Position numbers and translations under genes: made by a program. The notes below the pieces were generated by a model. It had not been told where the DNA came from and made no database searches. It saw only the letters and a program-made list of their open reading frames with translations. 5,253 nucleotides of DNA from Muribaculaceae bacterium (GTDB lineage Bacteria > Bacteroidota > Bacteroidia > Bacteroidales > Muribaculaceae): assembly GCA_021443235.1 (NCBI GenBank), contig JABUUJ010000025.1, positions 52,177 through 57,429 on the forward strand, given 5' to 3'. Shown piece by piece: positions 1-5,253 of this stretch; positions within the stretch are counted from its first letter, which is position 1, and each line of letters begins with the position of its first letter.

Positions 1-987
1 TGCATCCAGCCCAACTATGGCTATCCCGCTGCCGTAACATATAATATATATGTAGCAACCAGCGCCGACATGGCCGACGCTCAGATGATCCAGGTCAACT
101 CTAAGACCACTACTCTCGCCGTTGACCCGGCGCTCGTGGCAAGCACCCTCACCACCATGATGCTCGAGAAGGGCAAGGTTGAGGCCGACTTCCCCATGAC
201 TATTCCCGTTTACTTCCAGGCCGAGGCAGTGATGAACCTCACCACTGGCGACGTCATCGAGGCTTCGCGCATCAAGTCAAACGTAGTGCAGGTTGAGAAG
301 ACCGTGCTCAAGTTCTCGCTTGCCCCTGTAACCACGCCCGACAACCTCTACCTCGTGGGTAACTTCAACGGCTGGAACTGGGACACTTCGCTCAAGATGG
401 TTCAGGTTTATGAGGCTCCGCACGTGTTCTGGCACCTTGTATTCATTGACGACAGCGGTATCAAGTTTAACATGAACACTGCCTGGGACGGTGGCGAGGT
501 TGGCTTCGGCGGCATCACCATCAATCCCGAGAGCGAACTGGGCGACGAAATTATCGACAACGGTGGCAACATCGCCTCGAGCAAGCCCGGCTGGTACCTG
601 ATGATCATCACCTGCTCGGTTGAGGGCCGCGACATCAAGTACGACGTGACGTTCAACAAGCCTGAGGTTTGGCTCATGGGTACTATCACTCCTGGTGGCT
701 CTTGGGCCGAGAAGGAGGACGGCTGCATGTTCAGCGTTCCCACTGTTGCCGACGGCGAATTTGTATCTCCCCCATTTGCCAACGACTCATCGGGCGACGG
801 CGGTGTTCGCGCCTATGTGAAGGTTCCCGGCTACGACTGGTGGAAGAGCGAGTTTATCACCGGCATTGGCGATGATCCCGAGGCAATCTCTTACCGCGGC
901 ATGGGCGGCGACCAGGATCGCATCCAGGGCAAGGCCGGCCAGGTTCTGTATTTCAACTTCACTAAGGAAACCGGTAGAATGGAGTAA
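1..987 (+). CDS. SusE-like outer-membrane glycan-binding protein, 5' end missing
   Basis: The reading frame is open from the first base (in-window protein starts CIQPNYGYPAAVTYN), so the gene begins upstream and the ATG at 70 is internal; 328 residues are visible. Residues 1 to about 105 resemble the end of the SusE N-terminal Ig-like domain, with a YGYPAAVTYNIYVATS strand. Two tandem SusE/SusF-like carbohydrate-binding beta-sandwich modules follow: about 114-218, opening LYLVGNFNGWNWD and containing IKFNMNTAWDGG and DNGGNI, and about 221-328, opening EVWLMGTITPGGSW. In this family aromatic residues in such modules bind glycan outside the outer membrane, supporting SusC/SusD uptake. The missing N terminus should carry a signal peptide and lipobox. 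The next gene starts 82 bases downstream on the same strand and encodes a related protein, so co-transcription is likely. The family call is firm; the sugar bound is unknown. Confidence 0.85.
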   Translation, partial: CIQPNYGYPAAVTYNIYVATSADMADAQMIQVNSKTTTLAVDPALVASTLTTMMLEKGKVEADFPMTIPVYFQAEAVMNLTTGDVIEASRIKSNVVQVEKTVLKFSLAPVTTPDNLYLVGNFNGWNWDTSLKMVQVYEAPHVFWHLVFIDDSGIKFNMNTAWDGGEVGFGGITINPESELGDEIIDNGGNIASSKPGWYLMIITCSVEGRDIKYDVTFNKPEVWLMGTITPGGSWAEKEDGCMFSVPTVADGEFVSPPFANDSSGDGGVRAYVKVPGYDWWKSEFITGIGDDPEAISYRGMGGDQDRIQGKAGQVLYFNFTKETGRME

Positions 988-1000
988 TCACTAATCACTC

Positions 1001-1040
1001 GCAGCCGCGGCGGGGCTGCCGCAAGGCTTGCCCTGCCCCG
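1001..1040 (+). other. GC-rich intergenic hairpin region between the two Sus-like genes
   Basis: This 82-base gap holds alternative GC-rich stems. GCAGCC at 1001-1006 can pair with GGCTGC at 1014-1019 (7-base loop). Alternatively CGGGGC at 1011-1016 can pair with GCCCCG at 1035-1040, enclosing a small GCAA/TTGC stem at 1021-1031. The two main foldings share bases and exclude each other. No T-run follows, the downstream bases being A-rich, so this is not a convincing terminator. It could stabilise or process the mRNA between co-transcribed genes, or mean nothing. No promoter element was seen in this gap. Confidence 0.4.
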
Positions 1041-1069
1041 GCCCGAGTAAAACAACACAAGATTAACTT

Positions 1070-2188
1070 ATGAAAAAATTTGCATCAATATTTTCGATAG
1101 CATTGGCTGCCGGTCTTCTCGCTTCTTGCACCGAGAACTTTAAGGACTGGAGCAATCCTCAGTCGAGCGACCCCGAGACACCCCTCTCTACCGAGGTGAG
1201 GGTAACTCCCGTTGCCGCAATTGACTTTAACGCACCCGAGTGGGCCGAAAAGGATGAGGTGGCGATTTTCAACTCAATCGTCGACGCTCCCCAGGAGGCC
1301 ACCGTTGTATATCAGGCGACTCTCTTCAACGAGGCACTGACCAAGTCTTATGAGATTCCCATGCACGACAAGTTGGCCAAGAAGGACGACGTGACCAGCG
1401 CCGTTATCAAGATGGCAGGCACCGAGAGCGTAGCACGCACTCTGCCCCTGAAGGTGGTGAGCCTTATCACCGTTAACGGAGCCACTGTGCGCCACGAGGC
1501 CGAGACCACACTCACCGTGACCATCGTGCCCATCCCCGTGCCCGAGGTTTGGTACATCAGCGGCAACTTCGTGGGCAACGGCACCGGCAGCTTCCTTGCC
1601 GAATCGTGCGTTCCCATGTATCCCAACCACGCCAACTATGAGGAAATCCTCTTCGCTGGCAAGCTCGACGCCAACTCGGTGTTCTACATCTACAAGCAGG
1701 AAGGTCAGCGCTATCCCTACTTTGCCAAGAGCAAGGAGGATGGCTCAATCATCATCGTGAACAGTGCCGCCGACAAGGAGAAGGCCGAGGCCTTCAAGCC
1801 CGAGCTCACCGGCTACTACAAGATTACCTTCAACGTTAAGGCGATGACCATCGCTTATGAGCCCATCGAGTGCAACGCAGTTTACACCGCTATCTCTATC
1901 CCCGGCGACTACCAGGGATGGGATCCCAGCCAGAACGCTATGACTCCCGAGACCACTCAGGCTTCGCTTGAGTGCCACGACTGGAGCGAGACCATCGAAA
2001 TCGTGAACGTGGGCGGCGGCCTGAAGTTCTGCTCTAACCTCGCATGGGGTGGCAAGGACTGGGGCGGCAAGACATGGCCCCTTGGCATCAGCGACTGCGG
2101 CGACAACATCATGCCCAGCGAGGGTGGCAAGTACTTCGTAATCTTCAACGACATCATGGGAGCCTACTACTTCCGCGCTGTTGAGTAA
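1070..2188 (+). CDS. SusF/SusE-like surface lipoprotein with tandem glycan-binding modules
   Basis: A complete 372-residue protein with a lipoprotein signal peptide: MKK, a hydrophobic stretch to residue 17, and lipobox LLASC with the lipidated Cys at 20. The next residues, TENFKD, include acidic positions, in keeping with the Bacteroidota signal for surface export of lipoproteins. Residues about 40-155 form an Ig-like N-terminal region of the kind found in SusF relatives. Two SusE/F-like modules follow: about 158-265 (EVWYISGNF...) and about 268-372 (ISIPGDYQGWDPS, then LKFCSNLAWGG and CGDNIMPSEGGKYFVIF). The last module parallels the first module of the upstream protein (KF..N.AWGG, DN-I, G-Y). 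It probably binds polysaccharide at the cell surface alongside a SusC/SusD pair outside the window. The start is fixed by the signal peptide; the leader is A-rich with no Shine-Dalgarno sequence, normal for Bacteroidota. An intrinsic terminator follows directly. Substrate unknown. Confidence 0.88.
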   Translation: MKKFASIFSIALAAGLLASCTENFKDWSNPQSSDPETPLSTEVRVTPVAAIDFNAPEWAEKDEVAIFNSIVDAPQEATVVYQATLFNEALTKSYEIPMHDKLAKKDDVTSAVIKMAGTESVARTLPLKVVSLITVNGATVRHEAETTLTVTIVPIPVPEVWYISGNFVGNGTGSFLAESCVPMYPNHANYEEILFAGKLDANSVFYIYKQEGQRYPYFAKSKEDGSIIIVNSAADKEKAEAFKPELTGYYKITFNVKAMTIAYEPIECNAVYTAISIPGDYQGWDPSQNAMTPETTQASLECHDWSETIEIVNVGGGLKFCSNLAWGGKDWGGKTWPLGISDCGDNIMPSEGGKYFVIFNDIMGAYYFRAVE

Positions 2189-2203
2189 AGATAGACTATA
2201 ATT

Positions 2204-2242
2204 TAGGGTTAGCCGCGGCATAAAGCGGTTAACCCTATTTTT
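2204..2242 (+). terminator. Intrinsic terminator after the SusF-like lipoprotein gene
   Basis: A 13-bp stem pairs 2204-2216 (TTAGGGTTAG region, ending CCGC) with 2225-2237 (GCGG to CCCTA); the only imperfection is one G-T wobble at 2212/2229. The loop is eight bases, 2217-2224. TTTTTCCTT follows at once. The stem starts 15 bases after the stop codon. This is a textbook Rho-independent terminator, although a related same-strand gene begins only 43 bases later. Confidence 0.88.
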
Positions 2243-2284
2243 CCTTAAAAACTCCATATTAACCATTTTCACTAAAACAAATTT

Positions 2285-3619
2285 ATGAAAAAGCTCTTTA
2301 CATCTTTTTGCATCGCCGCAGCCGCTACACTGGGCATGCAGGCTCAGGTTTACATCCTGGGTAACGTGGGCGACCAGGGATGGGATCCCTCGGTTGGCAC
2401 CGAGATGACCCTCGTTGAGGGCACAACCTACACCATCAAGGCCCACTTCAAGGCTGGTTCTTACTTCAGCTTCACTACCAAGCTCGCCGAAACCTCAAGC
2501 GGATGGGACGACATCGCTCCCTATCGTTTTGCTGCTCCCTGGAACAACTATGTGATCGACAGCAACAACTTCGACCAGCTCATCGTGTGCAACGAGCCCG
2601 GTGTTGAGACCAGCAACGCATTCCTCATCACCGGCGAGGGCGACTACACCCTCACCGTTGACTCTTCTATTCCCTCGCTCAAGGTTCACCCCGAAGGTGA
2701 AATCGAGGAGGAGGTTATCACCCCCGACGGCGTTTACGTCCTGGGCGATGTGAACGGCCAGACATGGGCTACCAACCAAGGTACTAAGCTCGCCACCACC
2801 GACAACAAGGTTTACACTGGCAAGATTGAAATCGCTGCCGCGACTGGCTACTTCAACTTCACTAAGGGCCTCTCAAAGTTTGACGCCAACTGGACAGGCA
2901 TCCTGCCCTATCGCTTTGGCTCACCCGAACCTGGCGGCTATGACCTGAGCAGCGAGCTGGGCGTGGCTGTAGCACTGAGCGCCGACAGCTGCGAGTGGAG
3001 CTTCTTCCTGCCTCAGGGCCGTTACATCCTCACCATCGATATGGAGGCTCGCACCCTCGTTGCAGTTGCCGACGGCTCACCACAGTACGACCACTACTAC
3101 ATCATCGGTGACGAGCCCTTCGGCAGCTGGAGCGTAAGCGCACCCAAGGAGATGGAGACCGAGGACGGCATCACCTATACCTACAATGCCGAGATGAGTG
3201 GCGACGTTTACTTCGTGTTCACCGGTGCCAAGGGCTCGTGGGACGCTATAAACGCCAAGCGCTTTGGCCCCGAAGGCGCCGACGAGGATGTTGTCATCGG
3301 CCAGCAGACTACTACCCAGCCCAGCACCGACAAAGCCTACAAGGTGGCTGGCGCAAGCGGCAAGTATGTTATCACCTTCAACCCCGGTAACCTGTGGTTC
3401 AAGGTTGAGCAGGGTGGCAAGGTTTATGTTCCCGGCGACGTTAACGGTGACGACGCAGTCGACATCGCCGACGTGAACGCTTGCATCAACGTGATTCTGG
3501 GCGCCGAGGAGGCCGCCAAGTATGAGGGCCGCGCCGATGTCAACAAGGACGGCTCAATCGACATCGCCGACGTGAACAACATCATCAACATCATCCTCGG
3601 CATAAGCGAAACCCGCTAA
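2285..3619 (+). CDS. Secreted protein with three SusE/F-like modules and a C-terminal dockerin-like domain
   Basis: A 444-residue protein. Residues 1-20 form a Sec signal peptide with probable cleavage MQA|Q; the only nearby Cys (9) lies inside the hydrophobic core without a lipobox, so it is probably not a lipoprotein. Three related beta-sandwich modules follow at about 21-136 (VYILGNVGDQGWDPS), 148-263 (VYVLGDVNGQTWATN) and 268-375 (YYIIGDEPFGSWSVS). Each has an FT strand then an aligned W-x-x-I-x-x-x-RF motif: GWDDIAPYRF, NWTGILPYRF and SWDAINAKRF. Residues 383-440 form a dockerin type I-like pair of calcium loops: D385/N387/D389/D393/D396 and D418/N420/D422/D426/D429, each followed by a helix ending in ILG. 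Glycan binding is the likely role. The dockerin suggests attachment to a partner or calcium-stabilised folding, but no cohesin is visible. No T9SS sorting tail is seen, and the preceding terminator implies partly separate expression. Confidence 0.85.
   Translation: MKKLFTSFCIAAAATLGMQAQVYILGNVGDQGWDPSVGTEMTLVEGTTYTIKAHFKAGSYFSFTTKLAETSSGWDDIAPYRFAAPWNNYVIDSNNFDQLIVCNEPGVETSNAFLITGEGDYTLTVDSSIPSLKVHPEGEIEEEVITPDGVYVLGDVNGQTWATNQGTKLATTDNKVYTGKIEIAAATGYFNFTKGLSKFDANWTGILPYRFGSPEPGGYDLSSELGVAVALSADSCEWSFFLPQGRYILTIDMEARTLVAVADGSPQYDHYYIIGDEPFGSWSVSAPKEMETEDGITYTYNAEMSGDVYFVFTGAKGSWDAINAKRFGPEGADEDVVIGQQTTTQPSTDKAYKVAGASGKYVITFNPGNLWFKVEQGGKVYVPGDVNGDDAVDIADVNACINVILGAEEAAKYEGRADVNKDGSIDIADVNNIINIILGISETR
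3459..3577 (+). repeat. Duplicated dockerin calcium-loop coding repeat
   Basis: The 20 bases at 3459-3478 and 3558-3577 are identical and encode the IDIADVN/VDIADVN part of the two calcium-binding loops (GACATCGCCGACGTGAAC forms the core). The spacing is 99 bases, or 33 codons, so the frame is kept. This is the normal internal duplication of a dockerin-like domain, with unusually exact conservation at DNA level. Confidence 0.85.
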
Positions 3620-3678
3620 TCATCGGCTAATGGCTGTTGTTAATAACACCATTGAGCCCAAGCGCTATAACATCTAAA

Positions 3679-3711
3679 AACCGCCTGTCACCGAAACAGT
3701 GACAGGCGGTT
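3679..3711. terminator. Bidirectional intrinsic terminator between convergent genes
   Basis: A perfect 13-bp stem pairs 3679-3691 (AACCGCCTGTCAC) with 3699-3711 (GTGACAGGCGGTT), with loop CGAAACA at 3692-3698. Read on the minus strand the stem is followed by a T-run (complement of the A-run at 3676-3680), serving the ATPase gene that ends at 3732. Read on the plus strand it is followed by TTATAACTT, a weaker T-rich tail, serving the dockerin-protein gene that ends at 3619. It lies in the 112-base gap between the two convergent stops. Confidence 0.9.
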
Positions 3712-3731
3712 ATAACTTAAAAAGCGAGAAT

Positions 3732-5021
3732 TTAATCCTTTAAACAGCCTATAGGCACGACAAACACACCATCGTCTCTCTTATAGGCATAAGGTCCAAC
3801 AGCCGTAAGAACCATTAAAAACGAAGGCTTTTTCATTTTTGTGGTATCAATGCTTTTGGCTAATTTTTTGAGCGACTCGGCCCCTTCTCTCACTAAGTTA
3901 TCCCCCCCCAATTTAATTTCTATCAGTCCATAACGGCCGTCACGCAAGTGCACCACAGCATCACATTCCAGACCGTTCTTATCGCGAAAATGATATACGT
4001 TGCCATATAGTGCATCGGCAAAAACACGCAAATCGCGAATGCAAAGTGTCTCAAACAACAACCCGAATGTCTCAAGATCACCCATCAAGTCCTGAGGACC
4101 AACGCCCAGCGCCGCAGTTGCAATCGAAGGGTCAGTAAAATAGCGAGTATCGGACGTGCGTATTGCAGTTTTTGAACGCAAGTTTGGATTCCATGCAAGG
4201 GAGTCTTCTATAACAAAAATATTCTTCAAAGCCTTGACATACGCCCCAATAGTTTCTTCGGTCAACGAGCCGCTCTCATTAGTTTGTAGGTCGGCCCTAA
4301 TTGTACCAAAACTTGCCTGCGCACCTTGCATTCGAGCATAGGAACGCATGAAACGGTGTACCATCTCTTGATTGCGCGACACGCCATCAACCGCTTGAAT
4401 ATCACGTTTCTTGACGGCATCAACATAGTCAAAAGATTGGTCCAATGCAACATCCACATCGCAGTTAACAGCCTGTGGCCACCCACCGCGACACACAAGA
4501 AATGCCATTCGCTCCAAGTCGTTAGAACACATTCCCTCAACCATTTCAGCCCCATTAAAGAGCCCGGCAAGCGACACCTCGCCTGTCGAGTCGCCCGACT
4601 CCCACAGCGACATCGGACGCATCCTTAGCCATGCAAAGCGGCCTGTACCCGAGTGGTAAACATTACTCATATCGGCAGGAACCGACGAGCCAGTGAGAAT
4701 AAACAAGCCAAACTGCCCCGCATGGTCGGCCTCCCAACGTATTGAGTCCCATAGTTCGGGAACAAGCTGCCACTCATCAATCAAGCGAGGTCTTGCGCCA
4801 TTCAAGACATACTTGGGATTAATTTTTGCCAACTGAACATTTTGGTCGGTTTTTCCCATTTCCGACATATAAAATACGCTTTTGGCAATCTGCTCAGCTG
4901 TCGTCGTCTTGCCACACCACTTTGCGCCTTCAATAAGCACTGCACCTTTGCCTCTTAATTTACGCTCAAGTAATTGATCGGCAATCCTTTGTCGATATAT
5001 TTTCTTAGTTGTTTTTTTCAT
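3732..5021 (-). CDS. AAA_14/DUF4143-type ATP-binding protein
   Basis: A 429-residue cytoplasmic protein, normal for this family, with no signal peptide. The N-terminal P-loop ATPase domain shows Walker A GAKWCGKT (32-39), Walker B LIDE (80-83), a sensor-like LTGSS (109-113), then GTGRFAWLRMRPMSLWE (125-141), matching the family's GR...PLS-E segment. GGWPQAV (179-185) and RDIQAVDGVSRN follow. The C-terminal DUF4143 region includes YFTDPSIATAALG (294-306) and FETLCIRDLRVFAD (323-336). ECD (352-354) and EIK (368-370) form a PD-(D/E)XK-like signature. Proteins of this type are abundant in gut Bacteroidota and their role is unsettled; the signature suggests, but does not prove, nucleic-acid cleavage or binding. 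Codon use (TTA, ATA, AGA, CGA) is much more A/T-rich than in the Sus-like genes, suggesting separate origin or lower expression. It is transcribed alone and stands convergent to the Sus-like block. Confidence 0.9.
   Translation of the reverse strand: MKKTTKKIYRQRIADQLLERKLRGKGAVLIEGAKWCGKTTTAEQIAKSVFYMSEMGKTDQNVQLAKINPKYVLNGARPRLIDEWQLVPELWDSIRWEADHAGQFGLFILTGSSVPADMSNVYHSGTGRFAWLRMRPMSLWESGDSTGEVSLAGLFNGAEMVEGMCSNDLERMAFLVCRGGWPQAVNCDVDVALDQSFDYVDAVKKRDIQAVDGVSRNQEMVHRFMRSYARMQGAQASFGTIRADLQTNESGSLTEETIGAYVKALKNIFVIEDSLAWNPNLRSKTAIRTSDTRYFTDPSIATAALGVGPQDLMGDLETFGLLFETLCIRDLRVFADALYGNVYHFRDKNGLECDAVVHLRDGRYGLIEIKLGGDNLVREGAESLKKLAKSIDTTKMKKPSFLMVLTAVGPYAYKRDDGVFVVPIGCLKD
3902..3909 (-). repeat. 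G8 homopolymer inside the ATPase gene
   Basis: Eight consecutive C on the plus strand read as G8 in the coding strand, spanning the codons for L371-G372-G373-D374 directly after the E368-I-K370 motif. Losing one base would give L-G-G-I-T-stop and gaining one would give L-G-G-G-stop. Either change removes about the last 56 residues. The current length keeps the full frame. Confidence 0.9.
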
Positions 5022-5040
5022 AACATATTCATTTCGGCTA

Positions 5041-5048
5041 CAAAGTTA
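5041..5048 (-). promoter_or_regulatory. Bacteroidota -7 promoter element for the ATPase gene
   Basis: On the minus strand TAACTTTG matches the Bacteroidota -7 consensus TAnnTTTG exactly and ends 19 bases before the ATG at 5021, which would give a leader of roughly a dozen bases. A T8 run lies just upstream, apart from one G. No good TTTG -33 element lies at the usual 19-21 base distance; that position falls at the edge of the 23-bp repeat array, so activation or repression through the repeats is conceivable. No Shine-Dalgarno sequence is seen before this start. Confidence 0.55.
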
Positions 5049-5071
5049 CAAAAAAAATTTATACAATTCGT

Positions 5072-5183
5072 GCATTTGGCCAAAAATTATCCGGGCATTT
5101 GGCCAAAAATCATCCGGGCATTTGGCCATGATTTATCCGGGCATTTGGCCAAAATTTATCCGGGCATTTGGCCAAAAATTAGG
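5072..5183. repeat. 23-bp tandem repeat array with embedded palindromes
   Basis: Four head-to-tail 23-bp units lie at 5072-5094, 5095-5117, 5118-5140 and 5141-5163, with a truncated fifth at 5164-5183. Each begins GCATTTGGCC and, in the full copies, ends ATCCGG. Variation is confined to the A/T-rich middle: AAAAATT, AAAAATC, ATGATTT, AAAATTT. Units 1, 2, 4 and 5 hold the 10-bp palindrome TTTGGCCAAA; unit 3 has TTTGGCCATG. The array stands between the ATPase promoter element and the right edge of the window. With no spacers it is not a CRISPR. Iteron-like or operator-like function is possible but unproven. Confidence 0.93.
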
Positions 5184-5213
5184 CAACTATATATAATTTG
5201 ACCCCAAGAAAGG

Positions 5214-5228
5214 GCTGCCGGAGGCAGC
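5214..5228. other. Short hairpin near the window edge, ambiguous meaning
   Basis: GCTGCC (5214-5219) and GGCAGC (5223-5228) form a 6-bp stem around GGA. Two readings compete. On the minus strand the stem is followed by CCTTTCTT and preceded by a possible stop (complement of TTA at 5234-5236, read as ...LIQAY-stop), which would make it a weak terminator of a gene entering from the right. On the plus strand GGAGG (5220-5224) stands six bases before ATG at 5231 (MLVGLYQ...), with TATAATTTG at 5192-5200 upstream, suggesting a gene start. Bacteroidota rarely rely on Shine-Dalgarno pairing, so the first reading is slightly favoured. Only about 20 coding bases are visible, so neither is established. 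Confidence 0.35.
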
Positions 5229-5253
5229 AGATGTTAGTAGGCCTGTATCAGCT

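Noticed and set aside
408..782. Minus-strand open frame of 124 codons
   Set aside because: It lies wholly antisense to the SusE-like gene, has no recognisable domain, and is a by-product of GC-rich codon bias.
1001..1040. Intrinsic terminator after the SusE-like gene
   Set aside because: The stems are GC-rich but competing, and no T-run follows, so termination is not supported.
2285..2345. Lipoprotein signal in the dockerin protein
   Set aside because: The Cys at residue 9 lies within the hydrophobic core and has no L-x-x-C context after it; the end of the signal reads as an ordinary Ala-x-Ala-like cleavage site.
1745..2446. A 233-codon open frame on the minus strand
   Set aside because: It runs antisense across the SusF-like gene, the terminator and the start of the dockerin-protein gene. 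Its product is low-complexity and matches no family I know, and the biased codon use of the opposite genes explains the lack of stops.
4326..4628. Plus-strand open frame of 100 codons opposite the ATPase gene
   Set aside because: It is fully antisense to a well-supported conserved coding sequence and shows no domain or signal.
5072..5183. CRISPR array
   Set aside because: The units are directly adjacent with no variable spacers and no cas gene is present.
4974..5201. Plus-strand open frame of 75 codons reading through the repeats (GIWPK-, GHLAK-type peptide)
   Set aside because: It begins antisense inside the ATPase gene. The 23-bp unit happens to lack stops in all three plus frames, so a 69-bp peptide cycle appears automatically. 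No promoter or other coding evidence supports it.

Overview
The window looks like chromosomal DNA from a gut-type Bacteroidales bacterium (Prevotella, Muribaculaceae or Bacteroides-like; the exact taxon cannot be fixed from this sequence). The signs are tandem SusE/SusF-like outer-membrane glycan-binding proteins, a Bacteroidota-style lipoprotein signal, translation starts lacking Shine-Dalgarno sequences but preceded by A-rich leaders, and an exact TAnnTTTG promoter element upstream of the minus-strand gene.

Left part (1-3619, plus strand). This is probably the distal end of a polysaccharide utilisation locus whose SusC/SusD pair would lie to the left. Three genes follow one another: a SusE-like protein cut by the window edge (1-987), a SusF-like lipoprotein (1070-2188), and a secreted protein with three SusE/F-like beta-sandwich modules and a C-terminal dockerin-like calcium-binding module (2285-3619). 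All three use mainly C- or G-ending codons and share a GWD-type glycan-binding motif. They most likely capture a polysaccharide at the cell surface; the substrate cannot be read from the sequence, and no glycoside hydrolase is present. A good intrinsic terminator (2204-2242) separates the second and third genes. A perfect hairpin (3679-3711) ends the block and also ends the convergent gene.

Right part (3732-5021, minus strand). One gene encodes an ATPase of the AAA_14/DUF4143 type, with intact Walker A and B motifs and a PD-(D/E)XK-like E-x-D...E-x-K signature near the C terminus. Its codon use is visibly more A/T-rich than that of the left block, so it looks like an independent, perhaps transferred, accessory gene. 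Eight consecutive G residues lie directly after the E-x-K motif, and a one-base change either way would stop translation at once.

Right edge (5022-5253). The ATPase start is preceded by a promoter-like TAACTTTG element and then by a 23-bp tandem repeat array (four full copies and one partial, 5072-5183), each carrying the palindrome TTTGGCCAAA. Beyond it is a small hairpin and ambiguous sequence at the boundary. The repeat array beside the promoter and the G8 tract are the least explained parts of the window.
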